A stretch of 64,000 nt of DNA. Source: Chaetomium olivaceum (Eukaryota; Ascomycota; Sordariomycetes; Sordariales; Chaetomiaceae). The stretch spans positions 186,001 through 250,000 of the forward strand of contig JAYWVB010000002.1 of NCBI GenBank assembly GCA_039881045.1, read 5' to 3'. Position 1 is the stretch's first letter; the number at the start of each line of letters is the position of its first letter. This document shows positions 12,147 through 22,112 of the stretch, piece after piece. The notes beneath the pieces were generated by a model, which was not told the origin of the DNA, did no database searches, and was given only the letters and a program-made list of their open reading frames with translations. Made by a program: the position numbers and the translations under genes.

Positions 12147-14516
12147 TCAAGCGCTGGAAGGAGCCTTCCGGGTCTTCCTGTTGGCCCGGAGCCTCTTGCA
12201 ATACAGGTCCAAGGAGCAGTTAGACTGCCGTTGTTCGGCGCCAACAAAGTGCATGGCAGATTCCTCGCTTATTCGTCGTGCCCGGGCGACTCGCCGAATC
12301 TCCCGGATCACTTCGAGTCGCAGGGAGTACCACTGTACTTCGGCCTGACGGCCGGCCCGCCATCGACTCCCCCACCGGTTATCCAGTGCCACGATCGAAG
12401 GCCCGCCCTGGAGGCCAATAGTCCACTCGCGCCAGAGGTCCCTAACAGTCTTAACGGCCCGGCTCATACGGTACCTCTGCGGCTCTCCCTCTACCTCTCC
12501 CTCTACCACTGCCCCTGACGCTGCCCCTGGCGCTGCCCCTGACTCTGCCCCTGACTGTGCCCCTGACTGTGGGCTTATGGAGCGGCTTGCTGACAACAAC
12601 GGAACTCGAGGTATAGAGACTGGTAATTGTGCTGGAGATGGCGCTGGCGCTAGCGCTGGTGTTGGTATTGAGGCTGACTTGAGCTGGAAGACGCTCTCGG
12701 CAAGGAAGGCTTGCAAGGAAGACTGATAAGCTCCGGCTAGCTGTTCCTTTGCTGCAGAGATCTCGGCCGTTATAGCTGCTGAAAGCTCAGTCATCTGTGC
12801 CTCGCGCCGGGCTTCGTTTGCTTTGAGATAGTCGGTAAGGACCGGCAACGCTTGCGTCAAGATAGCTAGCTGACTTGGCCGCTCGTCTTCTTCTATCAAC
12901 GCCATCACCTGGCTTGCGTACGATGTGTAGTCTTCGTGCTGGAATACTGGGTGGCTCCATACTGCGCATTCTGGGAATTGGCGCATTAGTAAAACTGAGT
13001 CCTCCAGGACGACCTCCCGGAGGTAGAACAACAAGCCTGTGAAACCAGCTGCCGCTAAGTCGTTGACCTGCCCTGGCCCTGGACCGAACTTGCCAGCCCA
13101 CTTGTTCAGGCCTGGCCAGATCAACGGCAATAGTGAATCTGGAGGCGGCGTTCGGGCCCGGCGTATTTCAAAGCACCCCATCTGCGGTGGGTGGCCGGCC
13201 ATAGTCCGCATGAACTTCCGGGGTAGCGAATTCAGGTAACAGCCGACCATTTGCTCCTGGTTCCACCGGCCTGCGCGCCGAATCTGTGCCTCGCTGATGC
13301 CCTTCAGCTCAGCAGTCTTGGCTCCAGAGCTCCGGCCGATATGGGTCTTCTTGCTCGACTGGATACCAGCGTATGCGAATGCCTTGATGACCCAGTCCCG
13401 TTGGCTGTTGTATGCGAACTCGGAGGTAGGACCAGCGTCGGTGCTCTTCAACAGCCGAATATCGTACCACTGTGCGCGGTTCTTGAAGTCTGGGAATGGC
13501 TCGTCGGTGAGGTCCCACCGAAGAAGCAGGTAAAAGGCGACAGCACCAAGGACGCAAATCAGCGGGTCACGGCTGCGGAGGGCGCCGGCGGTTTCCAAGC
13601 GGCCATGCTGGTTTTGCTTCCCGGCCCGGGTAGTGATGATGAGCGGCATACACCGGGTAGGGCCCTCACCGGCGAATTCGAATGTGAAAAGATCCGAGAT
13701 CTCCAGGGCCCGGCGGTCGCCTCCCCGAGTAAGCATATAGTGGCCGAGAAGCAGGTCGACTAAGGTCCGAAGGTGGCACTCGGCTGACTGTGCTGTATGG
13801 GCCCAGAGTTCGCTGGCGATCCGCTTCAAATCCTCCTCGAAATAGCCGTCAAGAAGGGTATCTCGGCCCTTGTCAGCGTAATTCGCTTTTTTGCTGTTCC
13901 GTATCCCGGCGCTGCAAGGATTTGATATACTCCCGGGCATTATCCTCCCGTGGCGATGGGTGGGCGTTCATACCAAGAGCTTTCTGGGAGCGGTACAGGT
14001 CGGTAATCGCTGTGATATACGACCGGACCGATCGCCACGCAAGCCGGGTTTCCGAAAGGGGGGTATCGCTAGCGGCCTTCCGGCTCCGTAGCCGTAGTGG
14101 CCGATGGACGACTTCCTCGACAAGGAAAAGAAGGAGCTTATCCTCCGTCACTGTCTCCCCATCCTGGTACTGCTTCTGCTCACAAAACCGTCGGAATTCT
14201 TGCTGCTTTGGCTCATAAGCTGATGTTGTATTCTTCGGCCGGGCCGCCCTGATCATAGTGAGGATATTCTGCGAGTTGGCGCGTAGCTCGGCGTTGTTGA
14301 CGACGGCGCGGTCCACACGCTGGTGGTGGTGGTGGTGGTGGCGGCCACGTGCAGCGGGAGCCGAGGGCCGCGCTAGCGCTGTAATAAGCGGCTGTTTTTC
14401 TGGGCTGGCCAATGGTTGTTCCGTAGCGGCCGGCGGGCCACCGTGATAGACAGGTCACCGGCCATAGCTGTAGGCGTGGCTGGTGCCGGCGGTCGTTGCT
14501 TTCTTTGGGGAGCCAT
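12147..14516 (-). CDS. Crypton tyrosine recombinase with GCR1_C domain, frame broken
   Basis: The main part (13940-12147, about 597 residues) contains the tyrosine recombinase active site: an Arg in LTRGGDRRALEISDLF, the H-x-x-R box in THIGRSSG, and the nucleophile Tyr in MVGCYLNSLP. A Gln/Ala-rich linker follows, then a C-terminal GCR1_C-like domain (VRDLWREWTIGLQG, then LDNRWGSRWR). The upstream part (about 14412-13873) is the N-terminal helical DNA-binding domain (KNTTSAYEPKQQEFRRFC, later REYIKSLQRRD). The parts are out of phase by one base at an A6 run (T6 at 13887-13892 on the plus strand). The likely true ATG at 14516 opens a frame that closes at 14373 without reaching the core-binding domain, so a second break or a small intron lies near 14420-14450. 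A His6 run is encoded at about 14322-14342. This copy is probably inactive unless these are sequence errors. Confidence 0.75.
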
Positions 14517-14842
14517 AACGGGGATGCAGAAGAGGAGGGGAGAGGAGAGGTCCAGCGGTTGCCGCCACCGGCTGGCCTAGCAATAGCCATCGCCAGGGCA
14601 GGGTGGCCACCCACCGCACAGACAGGTACATCAGGGGGCTGGAGCCCAGCGGTCATAGGGGCCACAGTGCCGCCAAAGGCCCTATCAAGGCCCCAGCATG
14701 CCCGCCGCCTCAGAGGGATCACAGGGGTACGCGACGAATCAGCGAACCGATCAGCGCAAGCCGTGGATATACCGAAATAACTATGGAGCGGTGACGTGGG
14801 GCTAACGTAGATATTTGCGCACATCCATGTCAGGGGGTTGCA

Positions 14843-14852
14843 GGTTAGGGTT
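14843..14852. repeat. Right 10-bp direct repeat of the Crypton
   Basis: GGTTAGGGTT, identical to the left copy. Just outside lies an inverted repeat, GCTGAGC-GGC-GCTCAGC, at 14879-14895. Confidence 0.6.
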
Positions 14853-15491
14853 GAGCGCGGCTGATGGATCAGCGGGCGGCTGAGCGGCGCTCAGCGGCGC
14901 CGTGAATACCAAATTATACCGTAAAGAAATTTATCACAACTTTTATCAGATATAATATCGTATACCTTGGCCTAACGTCGAGACCGTTCTTGCTACTGTA
15001 CCTGGTATACCATGAAACGACTAGCGTAAGACGCCGACATCGTGCCATGTGATTCAACCTCCCATTTGATTCAACCTCCCATTGTCTCCTGGGCTCATGC
15101 TCAAGCCCCAATTGGCGAGAGCCGCTAAAATCGGGGGCGTTGTACACGCCATTGAACCTGTGTTCTTTACGTGAAACCTAATGTATTGGTACCTAAGGTT
15201 AGGTAGCCTCTTTCACATAGGCTCCTTGAACAGGAATCGGGCAAGCCTTTGACAATGATACAATCTACAAAGACCCACAATGAACACAAGAGGACCATTG
15301 GATGCGATTTGAGTTGCCGTCGCTATTACTCAAAAGAGGACCTCGATGGCCAGAAGAGATATATAATGAAGACAACCTATCCTTGCCATTCGACTAAATC
15401 ACCAGTTCCCGCATCTCTCAGTCCCTCAAACACGACATCCGACATCCAACCTTCACATCCATCCCACGACAACCCCAAAACCTCCATCAAG
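14853..15491. other. Intergenic and leader of the microprotein gene
   Basis: The first part is AT-rich and holds a direct duplication of TGATTCAACCTCCCAT at about 15050-15080. The part from 15420 is CA-rich with CCAACC/CACATCC motifs, typical of a 5' leader. An upstream in-frame reading from 15249 exists, but its composition is leader-like. Confidence 0.35.
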
Positions 15492-15584
15492 ATGCCTTCT
15501 CACATCGTTTCGTGCAAGAAGTGCGGCACCAAGATTTCCAGCACACAGTCTGAGTGCCCCAGCTGTTTTCAGTCTCCTAATTAG
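15492..15584 (+). CDS. 30-residue zinc-ribbon-like microprotein
   Basis: A short frame encoding 30 residues starts at an ATG in strong fungal context (ATCAAGATG) after a CA-rich leader. It holds two CxxC knuckles ten residues apart (CKKCGTKISSTQSECPSC), the spacing of a minimal zinc ribbon or rubredoxin-type knuckle. Extending the frame upstream to 15249 adds residues that look like translated leader, so the short start is preferred. A downstream exon cannot be excluded, because the stop is followed by sequence I could not interpret. Function is unknown. The paired cysteines and the context are the only support. Confidence 0.45.
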   Translation: MPSHIVSCKKCGTKISSTQSECPSCFQSPN

Positions 15585-15913
15585 GTCTTCGGGATGCGTA
15601 AGGTACGCTCACCAACTGCGCTAGGCACCCTTGTCAAGTCGACGGTCATCGGTGCACCTACTATTCCAGTCATCATGTGCGAGTCTCGCCGCTTAAAAAC
15701 ATAAGAGGTTTGAGTTGGAACTTAAGGCGACCATCAGCCAAATAGCATGGTCCCGCTCAAAGACAGTCCCCGGCTAATAAATCTAGGCTGCAGTTCAACG
15801 CCAGAATGGGGAAAATGAACGCTACTTGTAATGAATAACCGAATATTTGTCTCGCTCCGATAAGAACCGTGGCAACTCCAGAATGTGACTTCCCATATCT
15901 TCTCTCACCATCT
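15585..15913. other. Intergenic, nothing recognised
   Basis: This is the 3' region shared by the microprotein and the phosphotransferase gene. No gene or repeat is seen. Confidence 0.4.
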
Positions 15914-16645
15914 TTAGCTATCACTTGGCAGTACCACCACATTGCTGTCATGATGTACCTCAAGAAATGCGAGTAACATTGCCGAGTTATCCACCTCGCC
16001 CGGTAGAGCAACAGAAGGGCCGTTTCTTTTATAAAACGGCATTTCAAAGTTGGCCGGATAAAACCCGGCATACTCCCAGTCGATGATAGCCTTGATTTTT
16101 AACGTGTCCGGGTCGACAATGACGTTGTGCTGGGACAGGTCATTGTGGCAAAACACGTATTCCTTCGCCTCGGAGGGCCGCAGATTCCAATCGTCCTTCT
16201 TCGTCCGCCGCATGACCCGATATGGCGGGATGACAATCCCAGACGGTCCGCCCAACCGCTCCGACCGGAGCCCGTGGAGAATCTTCAGGTACCCAGCCAG
16301 CTCCTGCCGCACCACCTCCTTATCCTGCTCCGTCAGGGCGACCATGGAGACACCCTCGACGTACTCGACCACAAGATAGTAGGCCCCGTCGTCCTCGAAG
16401 TCGGCGTACACGTTCGGCGCGGGGATGTCGGTGTGCTCGCGGATGTAGCGGAGCGCGTCGGCCTCGTTCTTGATGCGTTCGGGGTTGAGGCGTGGGACGT
16501 GGAGCTCGCCCCGCTGGTTGGTGCGGAACTCCCTCGGTCGTAGGCTGCGCTTGATGAAGGCGGCGCCGCGGCGGTAGTACTTCCGCTCGAACGTCATGGC
16601 AAAACAGCCTTCCTCGAGGCAATCCTCTTGCGGTGTGACGGACAT
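15914..16645 (-). CDS. APH-family phosphotransferase (kinase-like fold)
   Basis: A single exon encodes 243 residues, intact. It has the hallmarks of the aminoglycoside/choline phosphotransferase fold: a hinge-like YYLVVEYVEGVSM, the catalytic loop VFCHNDLSQHNVIVD (HxDxxxxN) at about residue 165, and the metal-binding IIDWEYAGF at about 188, followed by a substrate-lobe remnant ending near FLEVHHDSN. Fungi carry large families of such proteins, and the substrate is usually unknown small molecules rather than antibiotics. A glycine-rich loop is not obvious at the short N-terminus, as is common for these fungal APH proteins. The ATG at 16645 follows a reasonable leader. It stands alone; neighbours give no hint of substrate. 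Confidence 0.8.
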   Translation of the reverse strand: MSVTPQEDCLEEGCFAMTFERKYYRRGAAFIKRSLRPREFRTNQRGELHVPRLNPERIKNEADALRYIREHTDIPAPNVYADFEDDGAYYLVVEYVEGVSMVALTEQDKEVVRQELAGYLKILHGLRSERLGGPSGIVIPPYRVMRRTKKDDWNLRPSEAKEYVFCHNDLSQHNVIVDPDTLKIKAIIDWEYAGFYPANFEMPFYKRNGPSVALPGEVDNSAMLLAFLEVHHDSNVVVLPSDS

Positions 16646-17579
16646 GGTTTATGTGTGGGTGTTTGTAAATGATGGTTGAAGGTCGGGATTTGCTTTGTGA
16701 CAAGGTTTTGGATGTTCGAGATGGGGAAAGTAGAGCAGTTGGGAGAAGATGAGATGTGGTACATGTATTTATCGGAGAAGCCCGAGTCATGGTCAGGTGA
16801 GGGCACAGTTTTCAAGGCCACCGGAGTGCTTTTCCGGTCAGATGATGGAGCCGGGAGGCCAACCGTCACGGTGGCGTCGCCAATACTGACAACGGTGTTG
16901 CCCGCGAAAAACAACGGGGTTGTGATTAGCGTGCAATTCGGATTGGACTGATTGTGGACCTGATTGGCACATGTTAAGGAGCTGAGGCAGGCTGTTGGGT
17001 TTGGCGGGTTCTTTGATCATTTCGGGAAGAAGCTATCATCACCTGGCAAGTGGCAACATGTCGACAGTGACAGCACGGTAAAATACTGCCGGACCCAGGT
17101 AGTGACAGTGCCCTTGCATCTTTATGTCCCGTCAACATCGCTGTCAGGCTATTACATGAACATGTACATACAGTTTGTTTGCCTTCTGTAACCTCCGAGT
17201 AAACCGTCTGGTTATTGTGTACATTAGTACCTAGGTACATTAACTAGAACTTCAATGTTTCGGCATCCAAACCTGACTGGGTAGCCCCCCTTTTCTTGGG
17301 TCTGGACAGTGCAGCATTCTGTCCAATCAGTCCATGCTTGAGCGCCAACGTTCAACATTGTTCCCGCATACAGGAAACCGTTCTTTCACCCTAGCACACC
17401 GGTTACCCATCCACCAACCACCGTCCGCCTCATCCATTCATTCATCCATCGTTTATTAGTTTCTCGTTTCTTTCACTTCCCACTTCGCGAATCACCCCAG
17501 CTTGCTTGAGCCCTTCCCCTTTGTTCAGTCGCAAGGGGTCCAAGGTCCTTGAGGCCGCCAAGGCCAAAGAACGCCTAAT
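16646..17579. other. Intergenic, no gene seen
   Basis: Promoter of the phosphotransferase gene and 3' side of the first RNase-like gene. A palindromic GTACCTAGGTAC lies at about 17227-17238. C/T-rich sequence follows near 17400-17500. Short frames here have no support. Confidence 0.4.
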
Positions 17580-18477
17580 TCAGGGGTACTTGAGAGTTGA
17601 GATCCTCCGCTCCCATGTATGTGTATACCGGATCTGCACCTCGTCTAGCCCAGAAGTATGTCCCTCCCACACTCCAGCCTGCCCAGCACGAAGCAGCCCG
17701 CTGGCAGTGGAACCCAAAAGACGGCTTCTGTGAGCGGCCGCGGGCCCGGCCCAACGTCGATGAGAAGCAGGTCGATAGATCGCCATGCTGAAGCGATCGA
17801 ACCGGGAATTTGCAGTCCGCTTCGGTGCCAGTGGGTCGTGATAGACAACGTCAAACACCGTCCGGTCCCCATTATTGTAGATGGCTCGCACCGGACCAGG
17901 AAACTGCCCCTTGGTCCAGCCCCGTCCATCTGGTGTGTTGAGAATGGGAAACTCAAGCCAGGGAGGCCGGGCTGTGAGCGTGTAGGTCCCATCCCGATGC
18001 TCGTGACCCTGGTGGTTCTTGGGGTAGGCTTGGGAGACATAGGAGCTGGGGGATGGCGCTGCTTGGACTTGTTGTCTGACGCTTGTTGCTGGGATTCGGA
18101 AGGCGGTATCTTGGGGGGTCTTGTTGAGGTTGCTGCAGGAGTACTGGTTGGATACTAGTTAGGCGGGAAGAGAGAGACTCGGTAGGGATATTACAACTTA
18201 CCACGGACTCGCGGCCGAAGCGGATGATCTCGTTGTTTCCAAATGCTACATGGATCTCAGCATCGGGGCGGAGGTTAAGGCCGTCATTGGCTAAGTAGTG
18301 AGCGCGGGTGACTTGTCTCGGCGTGTGTGAGTTGGCGTCAGTCCGCGACAGGGCGTTGAATGTGCGATTAGCTCTGACTGAGTCCGCAGCGCCCGCCCAT
18401 ACACGATGGGCCCGTCGACGGTTGCTGCTATTGAACAAGCTAACGAGCTTGGTGCGTAACTGATGAAGTAAGCGCAT
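17580..18477 (-). CDS. RNase T1/N1-like fold protein, copy 1
   Basis: Two exons (18477-18202 and 18143-17580; 58-bp intron) encode about 279 residues. The second exon has the layout of the microbial guanyl-specific RNase family: a YxC start (YSCSNL), a YPKNH segment at the place of the family's YPH-K-Y, WLEFPI with the general-base Glu, GPVRAIYN with the Arg, and FDVVYHDP with the catalytic His. After the fold comes an Arg/Ala-rich tail of about 70 residues. The N-terminal exon is basic and has no clear secretion signal, unlike typical secreted RNases. A paralogue lies 570 bp away in the same orientation. Catalytic activity is inferred and not certain, since the first His region is altered. 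Confidence 0.6.
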
Positions 18478-19049
18478 CTTGTTGAAGGATGGGTTGTGAC
18501 TCAGAGATGGCTTAAAATGTCTGGGAGACTGCAGACTGTAAAGCGAGGATACCAGAAGATACTTGCGATGGTTCTCTTACTTCTGAAGATGGTTCGGGAA
18601 GCGTACCTATGTAAACCTAGGAAAGGTAAAGCCACTCATCTTCGTTTGTTTAGCCCGCCTCTGAAACACTCTTACATGGCCGATGTCAAAGACCAAAGTT
18701 GCCCTGCTTCCGATGGCTCATCGCCATTGCTTATCCTGCGCGGCTATTTGACGTAGAGCTTTCCATTCTCTATGTTTAGGAAGATACTGGCATTAACATC
18801 TTGAATGAAAACAAAGAGAACGGCAAGGCGTCAAGGAATGACCGGTTGCGTTGGACACATCCATCTCTGGGTCTTCCTGCGGACAGATCGTTGGGCCATG
18901 CAGAGCGTGGATTCGAAGTGAAAGGCGGGCCACGCAGTACGGTTCAGACACTGTTTAAGATTGTGAATATTCCCCTTGCCTCATACTACTGAATGCAGAC
19001 ATTAATGTGTTTATTACACAGCCTATCCAATTCTGTCCATTGCTGTCAA
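18478..19049. other. Intergenic between the two RNase-like paralogues
   Basis: This is the promoter of copy 1 and the 3' side of copy 2. No gene is seen. Confidence 0.4.
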
Positions 19050-19709
19050 TCACCATACGTTATGTCGCCTTCTTTGACGGACTGCCACCGAGAAGCCCCA
19101 GAATATTTCCTTGCCACCTCCTTTAACACCCACTTCCCTCTTGTTGTTGGGGTCATGGTAAACAACATCATATGGCCCACCATCCCTGGAGCTCTTAGGG
19201 TAGATAACCCTCACAGCACCTGCATGCCCCCCGTCTTTGAATCCCCCAGACCTGTAAACGGGAAACTCGAGCCAGGGACCGTTGGTTGTCAGATTCAACT
19301 TCTCCGGGCGATTGTAGAAGCGATGCGGATATGTGGCGCCCTTGGAAGATTTTAGTTGAGTTGCTTTTGCCGTGAGCTGCTGCGCATATTTCAGTTGCTG
19401 CTCAATGGATGAAACAGGAATGCGCTTGTTAGGATGGTTGTCGGGCAGGCCAGGGCAGTAGTACTGATGTTTAGAGTGTTAGCTCGGGGCTCAGCAGAGT
19501 CTGACTACAACCTGAAAGCTCGAGAGCGAGCAATGAGAAATGCCAACACGAACATAAGGTTCTTTGCTCGAGGTATAAGATCTGACTGGAGATGGACTTG
19601 TGGACTGAAGGCTTGGCGGCCAGCTGCTGGCTTTGTTCTGCACGACAGTAGCCCACATAACCATTGCAGCATGACTGTTGCGCAATTTGTCTGGAACTGG
19701 GACACTCAT
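19050..19709 (-). CDS. RNase T1/N1-like fold protein, copy 2
   Basis: Two exons (19709-19512 and 19463-19050) encode about 203 residues. The domain is cleaner than in copy 1: YYCPGL, then YPHRFYNR (family H40 position), WLEFPVY (Glu), GAVRVIYP (Arg), YDVVYHDP (His). All four catalytic positions of an RNase T1-type active site can therefore be matched. The 48-bp intron has an unusual donor (GTTGTA) but a good branch site (CTAAC) and acceptor, and without it the frame stops. The start ATG is in good context (CAACACCATG). No strong signal peptide is visible, so the first exon may be mis-modelled. The family includes extracellular guanyl RNases and, more distantly, ribotoxins. Which biological role applies here is not shown. 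Confidence 0.6.
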
Positions 19710-20526
19710 GGTGTTGATGTCAAGTTGGGCCACGATGAAGATACCGACACGAAGTAGGATGCGAAGGTTGGGTTGGTTGACTGAAGCTGGACAAGAGAAT
19801 GGATTGCATCTTGCTACCTTATACTGATGTCTGAATCTTTGCTGACCCCTTGTCTAGGCTTGCTCATTTCTGATGAAGCTCTCATATCTTCAGAGTTCTG
19901 ATGGCTCACCATTGGCGTCTCTGCCAAGACACCCCTTGGACGATGCTTTGTACTAAGAGTGTCGGAGGTTCTTTGTGTTCAGTGTCGACAAGTGGTGGGA
20001 TGGTGTGGGCTGTTGAAGCGGCCACCCTGTTCAATTCTTTGAGAAGAGGAGGGAAGACGAGAGAAGAGTCTCTTTGTTCTCTACCTAGGGAGTCTTCAGG
20101 GGCTTCGGGGTTGAGGTGTCGTGAGAAGGCGTGGCTGCCAGGGTGCTAGACCCGGGGATGGCGGACGGCAGTCTAACCGTTGTTACAACCGTAAATCCAT
20201 GCACAACGGAATGGTTGCATTCTACACATCAAGTCGGACGCCCCAGCAACCCAAGTAGTTGCGGAAAGGAAAATCGACGGACGAAAACATGATAATTTCA
20301 TCGAGTTTGACTATTCGACTATTGCCCTATTTTGCACTCTTTAGTTCTTGTGATCCTGTTGTCACTGAAACTGGGGGCTGTATCAGCCATCTTTCTCTGA
20401 AACCGACACTAACTTAACTGCCCTTCTTTGTTGTCAGCCACTTCAACCTCTGACGGCGTTTGTCAAACGAATGCTTGGCCTTCTTAAATTACAAACCAAC
20501 ACGAACAAACATTCAATCAGGAAACA
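19710..20526. other. Intergenic, no gene seen
   Basis: Promoter of RNase-like copy 2 and upstream sequence of the tRNA gene. No supportable coding sequence. Confidence 0.4.
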
Positions 20527-20597
20527 GCGTCAGTGGTTTAGTGGTAAAATCCATCGTTGCCATCGATGGGCCCCGCGTTCGATTCGCGGCTGACGCA
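20527..20597 (+). tRNA. tRNA-Gly (anticodon GCC)
   Basis: A complete cloverleaf without intron. The acceptor stem GCGTCAG (20527-20533) pairs with CTGACGC (20590-20596) and is followed by discriminator A. The D-loop region contains the A-box GGTTTAGTGG. The anticodon stem CATCG/CGATG encloses loop TTGCCAT, giving anticodon GCC at 20559-20561. The T-arm CCGCG-TTCGATT-CGCGG is perfect and forms the B-box. Confidence 0.95.
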
Positions 20598-20814
20598 TTC
20601 TTTTGCGGTTGTGTCAACATGTTTCTTTTTCTTCGACATTGCTGCTGGGACCCGACTGGACGAAACGAAGGGATTGTGAGAATCCGACAGCTCTTTCGTT
20701 CCAGACGTCGCGACTGCGGTTGTGTCTTCAGGTCAGAGCAGCAATGCCGCAGAATAGCAAAAGTTCGTTTCATACCAAATCCTCGTCGAATGAATCCCTC
20801 GCGACAAACGTCCA

Positions 20815-21809
20815 TCACACAATCCGCGCCTTCAACGGCACTAGTCCAAACGCCTCCCAAAACTCCCTCGTATCATAACACCTCCCCAACACCTCCATCG
20901 ACCTTGGCAACGCCCTCACCCCCTCCTCCCGCATCAACTCAACCACCCACCCCGCCTGCTTCATAACCCCCCCATCCTCCATCTCCGCCCACCCCGCCAA
21001 CAACGCCCACCAGTCATACACAAACCCATCCGTGACCAACCACCGCTGCCCCCTGCCCACCCTCTCCCAGAACCCCCCTTACCATCACCATCACCATCAC
21101 CATCACCACCCTGAACCCCCTCAGCACCACCGCCCTCCTCCAAAAACCTCACCACAACCCTCGCCACATCCAGCCCATGAATCAAATGCAGACTCTTTTT
21201 CCCCTTGACCGCCTCCTTCGTCGCCGCCACACGGCCCGCCCAGCCCCTCACCACCCGCGTGCCGCCCCACAGACCCGCCAGACATAACACACACCCGCCG
21301 AGGGCGCGCAGCTCGTCCTCGGCGATGGCGCGCGGGTTGGAGGTGGCGTAGGGGGAGTGCCGGGTTTTCCAGGGCGGGGTTTCTTCCTGTTGGGGTTGGG
21401 GTTGTTGTTGGCCCCGGGGGGGGAGTCGCAGTTCGTAGGGGGAGTCGGGCTGCCAGATTCCCGCGCTGCCGAGCTGGATGAAGCGCGGGGTGGATGATGA
21501 TGATGAATCGGTAGAGGCCGCACTGCGGTGGGTGCTGGTGTAGGTCTCGAGAAGGAGCTTGCTCGGGCCGGTGCCGGTGAGGGGGAAGGTGATCAGGACG
21601 TGGCGGGCGCGGGGCAGGGCGGCGATGGCGGCGCGGGTCTGGTCCTCGGGCGCGGAGGGGTCGAATTTGAAGGCGAGAGTGGGGGCGCCGGCGACGGGGT
21701 GGCCTGTGGTGGTGGTCGCGGCGAAGGAGATGTTGCGCGATTCGAGGAGGGGGATGAGGAAGGTGGCTGTCCAGCCTGCGCCGAGGATGAGCAGGGCGAG
21801 TTCTTCCAT
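20815..21809 (-). CDS. NAD(P)-binding Rossmann-fold (epimerase/YeeZ-like) protein, frame broken once
   Basis: The start at 21809 gives a Rossmann nucleotide-binding motif directly (ALLILGAGWTATFLIPLL, GxGxxG-like). After the strand/helix units come FIQLGSAGIWQ, the Tyr-containing stretch before an Asn-Pro-Arg-A-x-A-E segment (SNPRAIAEDELRALGG), and LHLIHGLDVARVVVRFLE, all typical of short extended SDR/YeeZ-like proteins. The C-terminal part, FWERVGRGQRWLVTDGFVYD, continues one base out of phase and runs to 20815. The break sits at a six-C run (21073-21078), next to a (GAT GGT) microsatellite encoding GDGDGDG. I found no intron with consistent phase. A one-base loss in the run, real or technical, is the simplest reading. 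The substrate is unknown. Confidence 0.7.
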
Positions 21810-22112
21810 TTTTGGGGGCAGTTGTTGAGTCTGAGACGAATGGATGGGTTTAGTGAAAGAGTTGAGAAAGAGTTGAGTGATGACGAATTGACTTTTGAGT
21901 CTCATTTGGGGTGAAAGTGGGGCGACATCAGAGTCAAATACAGCCTACAGGGCCTGGGCACGAAACACTACCTACAATAACAACATTATCGTCAACTTGA
22001 CCAAGGGCGCCTCCCCGCTCAGTGAACATGACGCCTTGACACCCTCGATTCTCCGCAACGCCGTGACAAGCACCTACCTACCTACCTATCGTAGCTATCG
22101 ACTATCGACCTT
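21810..22112. other. Short intergenic region with CCTA repeats
   Basis: Promoter of the NAD(P)-binding gene and 3' end of annexin. It contains four CCTA units near 22073-22089. Confidence 0.5.

Larger units (their letters stand above)
12017..14852 (-). mobile_element. Crypton (tyrosine-recombinase DNA transposon)
   Basis: A 2.8-kb segment whose only coding content is a fungal Crypton recombinase (tyrosine recombinase core plus C-terminal GCR1_C-type DNA-binding domain) read on the minus strand. Both ends carry the identical 10-mer GGTTAGGGTT (12017-12026 and 14843-14852) in direct orientation. Cryptons integrate by site-specific recombination and are bounded by short direct repeats rather than inverted repeats, so these are good candidate termini. 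The left side has a second TTAGGG unit, making the target telomere-like. No terminal inverted repeats or other genes are seen. The exact ends are inferred from this single copy. Confidence 0.7.

Noticed and set aside
13873..13940. Programmed frameshift at the A6 run in the Crypton gene
   Set aside because: The codon phase at the run does not fit a -1 slippery heptamer; joining the parts needs the opposite shift. A simple one-base length difference explains it better.
21061..21125. Small intron explaining the NAD-binding frame break
   Set aside because: Candidate GT and AG pairs give wrong phase or lengths under 40 bp.
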